A stretch of DNA of 64,000 bases from Methanococcoides sp. AM1 (GCF_900774055.1 NZ_CAAGSW010000001.1:203797-267796), one strand, 5' to 3'. Positions 25,905 to 34,563 are shown, counted from the first letter of the stretch. Numbers and translations are program-made. Notes: a model not told the origin generated them from the sequence alone.

Positions 25905-26863
25905 TCATAGAAGATTTCATGCCACAGACAGGAGATAGCTCTATCAGGGAGAAACTTGCAGCCTGCCTGAGAGCAGATCCTAAAACACTTCCTTCAATGT
26001 TCTTCTACGACCATCATGGATCCGAATTGTATGAGAAGATCACTAAATTAGAAGAATACTATCCTCCAAAGATCGAGATCCCATTGCTCAGGTCAACTGC
26101 TCAAAAATTGAAACATGAGATGCAAGACTGCGATCTCGTAGAACTGGGAAGTGGGGACTGTTCGAAGATTTCAGTCTTCCTCGATGAAGTACCAAAAGAG
26201 ATCCGTCAGACCATCGTATATTATCCGGTTGACGTCTGCAAAGATTCCATCGAGAAATCTGCCTGTAATCTTCAGGATAAATATCCTGAAATGAAGATCC
26301 ATGGGATCACCGCTGATTTCCTTGAGCATATTGAGAAGATCCCGGGGAAAAGAAAACGGTTCTTCTGCTTCTTCGGAAGCACTATCGGTAATTTTACCGA
26401 GGCAAGGGCAATGGAATTCATGACCGATCTTGGCAAAGTCATGAATAAGAACGACAGGCTTCTCCTTGGAGTGGATATGGTAAAAGATATTGGCATCATT
26501 GAAAAAGCATACAATGATAGCAAGGGGATCACTGCAGAATTCAATAAGAATATATTGAATGTTACAAATGAACATCTTGAGACCGATTTCGACCCGGAGG
26601 AATTTGAACATGTTGCATTCTTCAACAGGGAATATTCCCGGATCGAGATGCACCTGAAGGCAAAGGACGATCTGGAAGTAGCAAGCCCCATTCTGGATGA
26701 GAAGATAATCCTCAAAAAAGGCGAGACCATCCACACAGAGAACTCTCACAAATACACTGTTGACGGCATCAAAAGAATGGCAGAGGCTGCCGGGCTTTCC
26801 GTAGAGAACATCTTTAGCGATGATAAAAAATGGTTCTCCCTTGTTGAAATGGTGAAAAGATGA
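25901..26863 (+). CDS. eanA: EgtD/EanA-type L-histidine N-alpha-methyltransferase
   Basis: The 320-residue protein has the PF10017 signature: FFYDHHGSELYEKIT and EEYYPPKIE (about 33-60), motif I LVELGSGDCSK (about 78-88), YYPVDVCKDSI, and FFGSTIGNF. The TENSHKY segment provides Glu280 and Ser282, matching the Glu/Ser pair that binds the histidine imidazole in mycobacterial EgtD. It would trimethylate histidine to hercynine. Overlaps of 4 bp on both sides (ATGA) couple it to the rhodanese gene before and the cysteine desulfurase after. Confidence 0.88.
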   Translation: MIIEDFMPQTGDSSIREKLAACLRADPKTLPSMFFYDHHGSELYEKITKLEEYYPPKIEIPLLRSTAQKLKHEMQDCDLVELGSGDCSKISVFLDEVPKEIRQTIVYYPVDVCKDSIEKSACNLQDKYPEMKIHGITADFLEHIEKIPGKRKRFFCFFGSTIGNFTEARAMEFMTDLGKVMNKNDRLLLGVDMVKDIGIIEKAYNDSKGITAEFNKNILNVTNEHLETDFDPEEFEHVAFFNREYSRIEMHLKAKDDLEVASPILDEKIILKKGETIHTENSHKYTVDGIKRMAEAAGLSVENIFSDDKKWFSLVEMVKR

Positions 26864-28041
26864 CAGATTTTGCAAAAGATTTCCCGATACTTTCACAAAA
26901 GGTGTACGGGAAAAGACTGGTCTATCTTGATAACGCAGCAACGACCCAGAAACCGGACTCTGTGATCGATACGATGTCTGATTTCTATAGGACAGATTAT
27001 AGTAATATCCACAGGGGTCTGCATTACCTGAGCGAGGTCTCAAGTGAAAGGTATGAGGAAGCACGAAAAAAGGTCAGTGACTTCATCGGTGCCCGCAACC
27101 CGAGTGAAGTGACATTCACTTCCGGAACCACCGGTTCCATTAATCAGGTCGCACGCTCGCTTGAGCCTTCCTTAAAAGGAAACGAAGTTCTGGTAACCGG
27201 TGTGGAACACCACTCAAATATCGTACCTTGGCAGCTTGCAGGAGCAAATGTAAAGGCAATCCCGATGGATGACGATTGCAAATCGCTGATAGACTCTATG
27301 GAGATCACGAACAAAACAAAATTGATAGCCATAGCTCATGTATCAAATGTTCTTGGTTCTGTAAACGAGATCAAAGAGATCACTGAGATTGCAAAGGATC
27401 ACGACATCCCGGTCCTTGTTGATGCAGCCCAGTCAATACAGCATTTGCCTCTTGATGTAAAAGAGATCGGTTGCGACTTTTTAGCTTTCTCAGGCCATAA
27501 GATGTATGCATCTACCGGTGTTGGAGTGCTTTATACAAGCGATCGCTTCAGTGATATTATGCCGGCAATAGGCGGAGGGGGCATGATCGATAAGGTAACT
27601 CTTGAAAGATCAACATACCTGGATCCTCCTTTGAGGTTTGAAGCAGGCACACCGGATATTGCAGGAGCAATAAGTATCGGTGCAGCAATTGACTACATGC
27701 AAAAAACAGGCATGAATAAAATAAAAAAGCATGAGCATGAGGTATATTCCTACGCCAGGGACAAACTGCTGGAAATAGATAATGTGACAGTTTATGGGAA
27801 TACCACCCAGATGTGCGGAGCTGTCTCATTCGATCTGGACAATATTCATCATTATGATACAGGATTGATCTTAGACAAGATGGGGGTTGCTGTCAGGACC
27901 GGACATCATTGTGCCCAGCCACTGATGAAATTCCTCGGGGTAGAAGGCACAGTGAGAGCAAGTTTTGCATTGTATAACACAAAAGAAGATGTTGACATGC
28001 TAATTGAAGGAATAAAGAAAGTAGAGATGATGTACAAGTGA
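26860..28041 (+). CDS. sufS: SufS-type cysteine desulfurase
   Basis: This 393-residue class V aminotransferase-fold enzyme has the PLP lysine Lys214 in SGHKMY and the group II catalytic cysteine Cys351 in RTGHHCAQP. VEHHSN and VDAAQS motifs are also intact. It makes a persulfide from cysteine and passes it to SufE. In this operon the likely final acceptor is the rhodanese encoded first. ATGA overlap with the EgtD homologue and GTGA overlap with sufE indicate a single translationally coupled unit. No SufBCD genes are adjacent, so Fe-S assembly is a less likely primary role. Confidence 0.93.
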   Translation: MTDFAKDFPILSQKVYGKRLVYLDNAATTQKPDSVIDTMSDFYRTDYSNIHRGLHYLSEVSSERYEEARKKVSDFIGARNPSEVTFTSGTTGSINQVARSLEPSLKGNEVLVTGVEHHSNIVPWQLAGANVKAIPMDDDCKSLIDSMEITNKTKLIAIAHVSNVLGSVNEIKEITEIAKDHDIPVLVDAAQSIQHLPLDVKEIGCDFLAFSGHKMYASTGVGVLYTSDRFSDIMPAIGGGGMIDKVTLERSTYLDPPLRFEAGTPDIAGAISIGAAIDYMQKTGMNKIKKHEHEVYSYARDKLLEIDNVTVYGNTTQMCGAVSFDLDNIHHYDTGLILDKMGVAVRTGHHCAQPLMKFLGVEGTVRASFALYNTKEDVDMLIEGIKKVEMMYK

Positions 28042-28454
28042 ACGATGCTATCCAGGATGAGATCATAGAACAATTTGACGGCCTTGAATGGTTTGACAAA
28101 TATGGTCTCCTTATTTCTTTTGCTAAAGAACTCGAACCGATGGATGAAGAATTTAAGGTGGAAGAAAATTCGATCAGCGGATGCCAGTCCAAAGTCTGGA
28201 TCAGAAGTTATACTGAAGATGGCAAATTGATCTTTGACCTCGATAGTGATGCGATGATAACTAAAGGGATAATTGCTCTTGTAGCTAAAGTAGTGAACAA
28301 TCGGTATCCTCAAGAAATATTAGATACTGATCTCTATTTTATTGACAAAATTGGATTGAAGTCAAATCTCTCTCCTGCGAGATCGAATGGACTGGAGTCG
28401 ATCATCACCAGGATAAAAGAGATTGCTGAAAAAGAAGCTAATTTGAAAAGTTAA
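28038..28454 (+). CDS. sufE: SufE-type sulfur acceptor
   Basis: The 138-residue protein has the SufE motif ISGCQSKVWI with acceptor Cys49, after the usual LISFAKEL and EEFKVEENSI segments. It accepts persulfide sulfur from SufS. GTG start overlapping the sufS TGA. It is the last gene of the four-gene sulfur operon. The final 20 residues are Lys/Glu rich. Confidence 0.9.
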   Translation: MNDAIQDEIIEQFDGLEWFDKYGLLISFAKELEPMDEEFKVEENSISGCQSKVWIRSYTEDGKLIFDLDSDAMITKGIIALVAKVVNNRYPQEILDTDLYFIDKIGLKSNLSPARSNGLESIITRIKEIAEKEANLKS

Positions 28455-28970
28455 AAAGGATAGGAATAGTTTCAGAGTATATGGCCCTGCAGAGATCCTT
28501 ATTTTCGCCAAAGAACAGCAACCCGGTTTGGTGACAATTTTACAATGATATTTTACGCGAAACCGTGGCATCTGCACCCAATCCAATGAACTTCACAGTT
28601 GTTCCTGACAATGTGCTTTTCGAAAGCTGTGTTGTTGAGGGATGATCGCAGACTAAACCCGACCCTCCTCTTCGCACAAAGAAGGATGTGCCCTACCCCT
28701 GACCCTTGTGCTGACATACCATACACAGGGTCGGGAAGGAATACGTGATCACTGGCGGCCTGTCATTGATCAGAAGCTTATCTGAAGAGGTGTTATGTAG
28801 TGATCTTTTCCGCAGTGCTTCTGGTGGAGGGTGTGGCGGGGCTGCTGGATGTGCTATTTGGGGTGTCGGGGTTGGCCAGAGGTTTTGGCGTGGTTCATTT
28901 GTTTAGTGCAGAGTATTATATTATTATCCAAATACATAAATAATTATATATGCTTATAAACCTACAAGCC
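28455..28970. other. Gene-free region with paired inverted repeats and degraded-looking frames
   Basis: No confident gene lies in this 516 bp. CCCGACCCT (28658-28666) pairs with AGGGTCGGG (28727-28735), and GACCC(T)TGTG (28701-28710) pairs with CACAGGGTC (28724-28732). The two stems share the right arm and so compete. A plus frame from ATG 28481 reads 17 codons to TGA 28532-28534, then 37 more codons to another TGA, as if a gene had decayed. A GTG frame at 28800-28943 would give a 47-residue hydrophobic peptide. The 28800-28900 stretch is more GC-rich than its surroundings. Confidence 0.4.
28953..28960 (+). promoter_or_regulatory. TATA box for the cohesin/PKD protein gene
   Basis: CTTATAAA at this position predicts transcription from about 28980, just at the GGAGGG ribosome binding site. 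The out-of-frame ATG at 28971 would then lie upstream of or at the transcript 5' end and is unlikely to be used. Confidence 0.5.
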
Positions 28971-28979
28971 ATGAGAGAA

Positions 28980-28985
28980 GGAGGG
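28980..28985 (+). promoter_or_regulatory. Ribosome binding site indicating an ATC start
   Basis: GGAGGG is 7 nt before ATC 28993, the first codon of an otherwise classical signal peptide (KLITIIAIFLLLLVLG). The next standard start in frame, TTG 29029, would remove most of the signal peptide. Confidence 0.5.
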
Positions 28986-28992
28986 AGTATCC

Positions 28993-30327
28993 ATCAAACT
29001 CATCACAATAATTGCTATATTTTTACTTTTGCTTGTTCTTGGCAGTTTCAATTCAACTGCATCAGACATAACACTTGAACCATCATCTCAGATCGTCACA
29101 ACCGGTGAAAACTTTACAGTGGATGTTTTTATTACACCGGATACTGCAATTGCAGGATTACAGTTCGATCTCGAGTTTGACAGCTCAAAAATACAGATAG
29201 ACAGCGTATCCGAAGGCAGATTCTTAAGCCAGAATGGGGCTTCAGCATTTTTCAACGAAGGAAACATAGACAACAATGCCGGAATACTTTCAGATGTTTA
29301 CGGGTCGATAATTGGCCCTTCAAGCATCTTAGGCCCTGAGTCATTTGCAATCATCACAATGAGTGTAAAGGACCAGGTTACAAGCACATCAACAATTAGT
29401 CTGAAAAATGTGATAGTAAGTGACCCATCAGGAAATCCTATAGATGTCTTGATCAATGATCTGACCCTGACCATTAACGAAGGACCTGTAGCAGTTGCCA
29501 ATGGGCCCTCCGAAGTTAATGAAGGTGATATATTATCTTTTGATGCCTCGGGTTCCTATGATCCGAATGGTGTTGAAATAACATCATATGAATGGGACTT
29601 CAGTGATGGAACAGCAGCATCCGGCCTGGAAGTCACACACGCTTATAAAAACAACGGCATCTATACGGCAACATTGACAGTAACCGATGATAAAGGTGCA
29701 TCTGCATCTGACACACTTACAGTAACGGTAAACAATGTTGCACCAGTTGTGGATGCAGGACCGGACCAGACAGCTAATGCAGGTAATGAAGTCCGTTTTT
29801 CAGGAAACTTTGATGATCCCGGAATTCTCGATACCCACATAATTTCATGGGACTTCGGAGATAGTGAAATTGCAGAAAGTGCATTAACACCTGCTCACAC
29901 TTATGCTGATAAAGGTGTTTATAACGTGATCCTGACCATAACTGATAATGATGGTGCATCTACATCAGATACAGCAACGGTCACAGTGGCAGCACCTGAG
30001 ATCAACACCATTTCTATTGACAGCACCAACATGTCAGTTGTGGAAAACTACAATTTCTGGAAATGGACCCGGATATACGCCACAGCAGAAGTAAAGATTG
30101 TTGATTCCACCGGCAGTCCTATCGATGGTGTAGTAGTCTCCGGCCAGTGGAGTGGTACGACCAGCGATAGTGATTCCGGAGTAACTGACAGCAATGGAAA
30201 GGTTACTGTAGACTCAAAGAAAGTGTGGGGATCCGGACCAAGAACATTTACCTTTACGGTAGACGGCGTTTCCCATAACATCCAATGGGACGGCGAGACA
30301 AGATCCGGCACGATCACATATCAGTGA
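28993..30327 (+). CDS. Secreted cohesin-like / PKD-repeat protein, apparently starting at ATC
   Basis: From ATC 28993 the product has 444 residues. A signal peptide (Lys then about 15 hydrophobic residues, cleavage near STASD) leads into a cohesin-like beta domain (about 25-160; FTVDVFITPDTAIAGLQFDLEFDSS). Two PKD domains follow (about 162-245 and 248-335) with the WDFSDG and WDFGDS motifs. A C-terminal Ig-like domain (about 345-444) completes it. No membrane anchor or sorting motif is visible at the C-terminus. It is probably a cell-surface or extracellular adhesion or complex-forming protein. No dockerin was seen in the window. Confidence 0.85.
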   Translation: MKLITIIAIFLLLLVLGSFNSTASDITLEPSSQIVTTGENFTVDVFITPDTAIAGLQFDLEFDSSKIQIDSVSEGRFLSQNGASAFFNEGNIDNNAGILSDVYGSIIGPSSILGPESFAIITMSVKDQVTSTSTISLKNVIVSDPSGNPIDVLINDLTLTINEGPVAVANGPSEVNEGDILSFDASGSYDPNGVEITSYEWDFSDGTAASGLEVTHAYKNNGIYTATLTVTDDKGASASDTLTVTVNNVAPVVDAGPDQTANAGNEVRFSGNFDDPGILDTHIISWDFGDSEIAESALTPAHTYADKGVYNVILTITDNDGASTSDTATVTVAAPEINTISIDSTNMSVVENYNFWKWTRIYATAEVKIVDSTGSPIDGVVVSGQWSGTTSDSDSGVTDSNGKVTVDSKKVWGSGPRTFTFTVDGVSHNIQWDGETRSGTITYQ

Positions 30328-30341
30328 AAGCATTTGTATTC

Positions 30342-30375
30342 ATGAGGAGAAAGGAGTAAACTCCTCATTTTTATT
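30342..30375 (+). terminator. Terminator after the PKD protein
   Basis: ATGAGGAG (30342-30349) pairs with CTCCTCAT (30361-30368) and is followed by a T-rich run, 15 bp after the stop. The following 170 bp to the next gene hold only AT-rich promoter-like sequence. Confidence 0.65.
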
Positions 30376-30544
30376 ATTAAACGCACTCATAACTCCCTCC
30401 ATTCTCCACCCCCCTCCTCCTCTGGAGCTGACTATTCCGAACAGATATAACATTTAATTTTTCATTAAATAGATAGTAAAATAATTCCAGATCCCACCAC
30501 ACATCTCCGATATTATTATACCCTCGGGCATCCTATCTATTAAT

Positions 30545-31129
30545 ATGCCATATCCAGTTGCGCATGTTATGTTCTTCGTGCTCTGCATCTGTGCAATAGC
30601 AGTCTATACACCCCTTGTGGCACTCCTTCGCAGGGATATTTCATTCAAAGAGATCAGACATATCCTGTTGCTGCTGTTAATAGGAGCTTTTTTTGCACTG
30701 TACCCGGACATCACTGCTGCTTATAACATCATTGTGAATGGTACCCTAGAACACACCCTGATCGGACCGATCCCAACACATTCACTGCTGTTCAGTTCCT
30801 CTGCACTCCTGTTTGGAGCGATTATTGGATATATGGTATATCGGGAATTTAGCAAGGCTGCATATATGGGGTTTTTTGCCGAATCTGCATCCCTTTCACA
30901 TCTATTGCTGGATGATCTTGCCGGAGGAAACATAAACTATTATTACCCAATATCCAGTAGAACGATTAGCGTGTTCTCATATATGGATGTAGGATTAGCA
31001 TGTGGTAATCTCATAAATTATATGCTCGCATCCTATGTAGCAATTCTCTTTATCGCCGTTGTGATAATGATGGCATTGTTTGCATTGAACCACCTTGGTT
31101 TTGAGTTCAGGTATCGATCTGAAAAGTGA
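30545..31129 (+). CDS. YdjM/DUF457-like membrane protein (predicted metal-dependent hydrolase family)
   Basis: This 194-residue protein has about five hydrophobic helices. IPTHSLLFSS (about 76-85) and SLSHLLLDDLAGG (about 118-130) resemble the THS...HLxLD metal-site motifs of the YdjM/DUF457 membrane-bound hydrolase family, followed by the NYYYPISSRT segment that replaces the usual PF motif. A TATA-like sequence precedes it (TATTATTATACC about 30510-30521). The reaction of the family is not established. Confidence 0.65.
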   Translation: MPYPVAHVMFFVLCICAIAVYTPLVALLRRDISFKEIRHILLLLLIGAFFALYPDITAAYNIIVNGTLEHTLIGPIPTHSLLFSSSALLFGAIIGYMVYREFSKAAYMGFFAESASLSHLLLDDLAGGNINYYYPISSRTISVFSYMDVGLACGNLINYMLASYVAILFIAVVIMMALFALNHLGFEFRYRSEK

Positions 31130-31200
31130 TGAACTGCTGACTTCTCACTTTTTCCAGCAACCATGACAAAATATTTCAATGTTGAACACATTGTAAATTT

Positions 31201-32463
31201 ATGACATCCAAACAAACGGCACTGGCAATCTTGCTTCTAGCATTCGCATTAACGTGCATCGGCTGCATCGAAAATACACAGGCAGACCCTGATACCACCA
31301 TAAATGCGCAATCTGTTGAGGAATATGACCTTGCTGCTGCGAACAATGCTTTTGCCTTTGACCTGTACTCTGAATTACAGGAAGGCAAGGATGGGAACAT
31401 GCTCATTTCTCCTTACAGTATCTTCACTGCAATGGCTATCTGTTATGAGGGTGCTGAGGGAACTACACAACAGCAAATGGCAGAGGTACTTTATTATCCG
31501 CTTGACAGGTCTGTCATGAGACTGAGCGCCAAAGAGTATATCGATACCGTGAACCGGAATTCCGATGACTATGAACTAAAAACTGCAAATGCAATCTGGT
31601 TACGGGAGGACCAGCAGCTTGTAGCTGACTATGAAAATAACATAGAGGAATATTACAATGGGAACGTCGATAAACTCGATTTTGAAGGGGAGCCTGAAGA
31701 GTCTGCAAAAACAATTAATGAGTGGGTCGAAGAACAGACCAACAACAAGATAAAAGACATAATCGACGGGCAGTCATTTGACGGGTATACCAAACTCGTG
31801 GTCACAAATGCTATTTATTTCAATGGAAGGTGGCAGGAGGACTTCGTGGAATTCAGGACGAACAAAGAACCTTTCCACCTGACAGAGGGTGAGGAGATCC
31901 AGGTGGACATGATGTATGATCAAAGAAAAGCCAGTTACGGGGAAACCCCGGAAGCAAAGATACTGGAACTTCCATACAAAGGGAATGACCTTTCAATGTA
32001 TGTTGTACTCCCGAATGAGAACAACATCGACAATTTTGAAAGCACTTTCACGGTCAACAACTACGATAAGCTCAAAAGGGGAATGAGTGATGAATATGAT
32101 GTCAGGATATGGCTGCCAAAATTCAAATTCCAGACAAAAGAAAAGCTTTCATACCCACTCGTAAAAATGGGATTAACTGATGCTTTCTATGATTTTGGTT
32201 TTACAGGAATAACTGAAGAGACGGACCTGACCATTTCAGAAGTGATCCACCAGACTTATATCGACGTGCAAGAAAAGGGAACAGAAGCCGCTGCTGCAAC
32301 AGCCGTTGAAGCAGTAGACTGTGCCATAGTCGATGAGCCGGTCATAAAAGAGTTCAAGGCAGACCACCCATTCATGTTCTTCATCGAAGACAAAAGAACC
32401 GGATGTATCCTTTTCATGGGGAAGGTTGAACACCCTGAGTACGATCAGGTTGCAACAGCATGA
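31201..32463 (+). CDS. Serpin-family protease inhibitor, probable lipoprotein
   Basis: This 420-residue protein has an N-terminal hydrophobic leader ending in a lipobox-like TCIGC (Cys near residue 22), so it is probably secreted and membrane-tethered. A complete serpin fold follows: NMLISPYSI, AICYEGAEGTTQQQM, TNAIYFNGRW, and the hinge EKGTEAAAATAV (about 359-370) with small residues typical of inhibitory serpins. The fold ends with HPFMFFIEDKRTG and ILFMGKVEHP. The reactive bond lies in the stretch AVDCAIVDEP after the hinge, but I cannot fix P1. Serpins are sporadic in archaea and this gene sits among other accessory surface genes. Confidence 0.92.
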   Translation: MTSKQTALAILLLAFALTCIGCIENTQADPDTTINAQSVEEYDLAAANNAFAFDLYSELQEGKDGNMLISPYSIFTAMAICYEGAEGTTQQQMAEVLYYPLDRSVMRLSAKEYIDTVNRNSDDYELKTANAIWLREDQQLVADYENNIEEYYNGNVDKLDFEGEPEESAKTINEWVEEQTNNKIKDIIDGQSFDGYTKLVVTNAIYFNGRWQEDFVEFRTNKEPFHLTEGEEIQVDMMYDQRKASYGETPEAKILELPYKGNDLSMYVVLPNENNIDNFESTFTVNNYDKLKRGMSDEYDVRIWLPKFKFQTKEKLSYPLVKMGLTDAFYDFGFTGITEETDLTISEVIHQTYIDVQEKGTEAAAATAVEAVDCAIVDEPVIKEFKADHPFMFFIEDKRTGCILFMGKVEHPEYDQVATA

Positions 32464-32536
32464 AAGCAGGATGAAATATTGATAACAAGTAACAGGATGG
32501 ACAGGATCCATACTGTTATTTTGACTTTTATCCCAC

Positions 32537-33013
32537 TTATGTTTCATTTTTCTTTTGTTTCACTTTTCCTTTCTGCTTCCCGGCCATAAATGGCGGTGCA
32601 AGGTCATGCAAGTCCTCAGGAGAATACCTGATGGCAAGAACACGCACGATCCCCAGGACCAGTATAAGCGCTGCAAGGGCAAAGATGAAGCCGGACTCGA
32701 ATTCCTTTGCGTACATTCCCATAGCGATCTCACGCATCACGATCAGGATGGTGGCGTCAGTAACGTATGTCAGTTTGATGCGCTCATGTTCGTGGTAATC
32801 TACAAAGGTGTTGAACAGGTCGATCAGTATGAAGATCGTGAGCACGCTGGAGACCATGTGGTTAAAGCCGACATCCAGTGATGTGAAAACAGTGAATCGC
32901 AGGTCCAGAAGGGTTTTAGCCATTCCTACAACCAATGTCAGAAGAAGGATGTATAGGACAAGGGTCGTTATTGAATCGATTATTTTCCTGAATACTTTTG
33001 TATTGTCTATCAT
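32537..33013 (-). CDS. PsiE-like membrane protein
   Basis: From ATG 33013 the product is 158 residues with four hydrophobic helices and a Lys-rich tail (KQKGKVKQKK). The central HEHERIKLTYVTDATILIVMREIAMGMY resembles the conserved H-x-H...REI core of the phosphate-starvation-inducible PsiE family (PF06146). Function is unknown for the family. A GTG/ATG further upstream in frame (33037) seems less likely. Convergent with the serpin gene. Confidence 0.75.
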   Translation of the reverse strand: MIDNTKVFRKIIDSITTLVLYILLLTLVVGMAKTLLDLRFTVFTSLDVGFNHMVSSVLTIFILIDLFNTFVDYHEHERIKLTYVTDATILIVMREIAMGMYAKEFESGFIFALAALILVLGIVRVLAIRYSPEDLHDLAPPFMAGKQKGKVKQKKNET

Positions 33014-33084
33014 AGTGTTGCCTGGAGGAGGAGTCATTGAACATGAACCTCAGGCGTTGAACAGACAAACGTACATATAGAGCT

Positions 33085-33122
33085 TGTCTGGATAGAATAT
33101 AGATGTCTGGATAGAATATAGA
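33085..33122. repeat. Two tandem copies of a 19 bp unit
   Basis: A 19 bp unit TGTCTGGATAGAATATAGA is repeated exactly twice in tandem (33085-33103 and 33104-33122). It lies in the intergenic region between the PsiE-like gene (minus) and the frameshifted methyltransferase (plus) and overlaps TATA-like sequence, so it could be a duplicated operator or simple slippage. Confidence 0.7.
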
Positions 33123-33262
33123 TGTGTGCAATGAATATATAGAATACATATATATCCTGAATGCTTGCTTTAAAAGATCACTTGCTGATCAGTTATTAGT
33201 AAAACATAGGATAATGAGATAGTATTTAGCTATCATCAAACTCATGCCAGGAAAAATAGGAC

Positions 33263-33942
33263 ATGGCTAATACAACACAATTCATACCGGAAAAATATGA
33301 AAAAATGTTCGCAAAACCATTCCATACTATCAGAATTTCCAGAAAGAAACCATCGATCTGCTAAAGACGGCAAAGCCTGACTGCAATCACTGGCTTGACA
33401 CTGGTTGCGGGACCGGGTCATTGGCTGAACTTGCAATCGACACATTTGAGAATTGTACATTTCACCTGAACGACCCTTCCGAACACATGATAAGGTATGT
33501 GAAGAACAGACTGGAAGGCAACCATGCCGAAAGAGTCTCTTTTCACAACTTCACTACCCTGGACCTGCCCGTGTCTGAAATCCCTGAATGTGATGTCATC
33601 ACAGCGATCCAGTCACATCACTACATGAACAGGGAAGAAAGAGCTGCTGCAACAACAAAATGCTTCGGGATGCTAAAAGAAGGGGGCATCTACGTAACCT
33701 TCGAGAACATAATGCCGGGATCAGAAAAAGCAACCAATCTCGCCCTCGACAGATGGAGGAGATTCCAGCTGGACAATAAAAAAGAGGAAATGGTTGTTGA
33801 AGAGCATCTGAAAAGGTTCAACACAGCATATTTCCCGATCACGATAAAAGAGCATCTTGAGATGTTAAGGGAAACAGGCTTCAGCACATGCGAACTGTTC
33901 TGGACCTCCTACATGCAGGCCGGATTCTATGCTATCAAATGA
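33263..33942 (+). pseudogene. Class I SAM-dependent methyltransferase with a frameshift near residue 21
   Basis: An ATG at 33263 begins a typical start (ANTTQFIPEKYEKMFA). After about 20 codons the reading frame must change at about 33323-33325 to continue as YYQNFQKETIDLLKTAKP and motif I WLDTGCGTGSLAELA. The frame then stays open to 33942 (ELFWTSYMQAGFYAIK). A single-base deletion or sequencing error would explain this. Without correction only a TTG-started 173-residue fragment lacking the SAM loop could be made. The substrate is unknown; the family resembles small-molecule methylases. Confidence 0.75.
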
Positions 33943-34004
33943 TCACTGCTGCCTGCAATGATCATCGCCAAATTGCCTTTAACTAAAATACCCTTATAAA
34001 ATTA

Positions 34005-34520
34005 TCAAACCTCGTTGAACTCATCAGGATATTCAACAACACCTCTTACATCATCCAGTGCACCATCGACCAGCTCCATTGCCATGAATGCCTCGTCCGG
34101 TACATCTTCAAAAGGAGCACGTATGCCCCACTGCGATGCAGGTCTGAAACCAAAGCGTGGATAATATTCGGCATGACCCAGAACAATGACCGACCTGTGT
34201 CCGAGGTTCTCAGCTACAGTAAGTCCTTCCTTTACAAGCGCACTGCCAATACCCTGCTTCTGGAACTTCGGAAGAACGGACATTGGTGCCAGTGAAAGGG
34301 AGTCAAATTCCTTGCCATCATCAACAACTTTGATCGGGAAGAACAGGATATGACCTACGACCTTGCCATCTACCTCGGCAACCAGTGAAAGCTCAGGAAC
34401 AAAATCGGAATGCATCCTCAGGTTTACAACAAGCCTGCCCTCGTTCTCCTGACCAAAAGCATGATCGTTCACCTCTGTGATCGCTATATAGTCTGTATCT
34501 TCTTCTTTTCTGATCAGCAT
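34005..34520 (-). CDS. GNAT N-acetyltransferase
   Basis: From ATG 34520 (LIRKEEDTDY) the product is 171 residues. It has the acetyl-CoA motif LPKFQKQGIGSALV (about 86-99) and the HAEYYPRFGFRPA motif (about 121-133) that marks the YhbS-like subgroup of GNATs. A longer frame to 34604 exists but lacks a matching start context. Substrate unknown. It lies 43 bp downstream of the YigZ gene on the same strand. Confidence 0.88.
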   Translation of the reverse strand: MLIRKEEDTDYIAITEVNDHAFGQENEGRLVVNLRMHSDFVPELSLVAEVDGKVVGHILFFPIKVVDDGKEFDSLSLAPMSVLPKFQKQGIGSALVKEGLTVAENLGHRSVIVLGHAEYYPRFGFRPASQWGIRAPFEDVPDEAFMAMELVDGALDDVRGVVEYPDEFNEV

Positions 34521-34563
34521 AATATGATCCCCAAAAAAAGATAGATTACCTGAAATAAATAGT

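Noticed and set aside
28532-28534. In-frame TGA as a selenocysteine or readthrough codon
   Set aside because: No SECIS-like element was seen and the flanking frames are short; a decayed gene is simpler.
28800-28943. 47-codon hydrophobic open frame from GTG
   Set aside because: Weak start context, Val/Gly-rich composition from a GC-rich patch, no support beyond the open frame.
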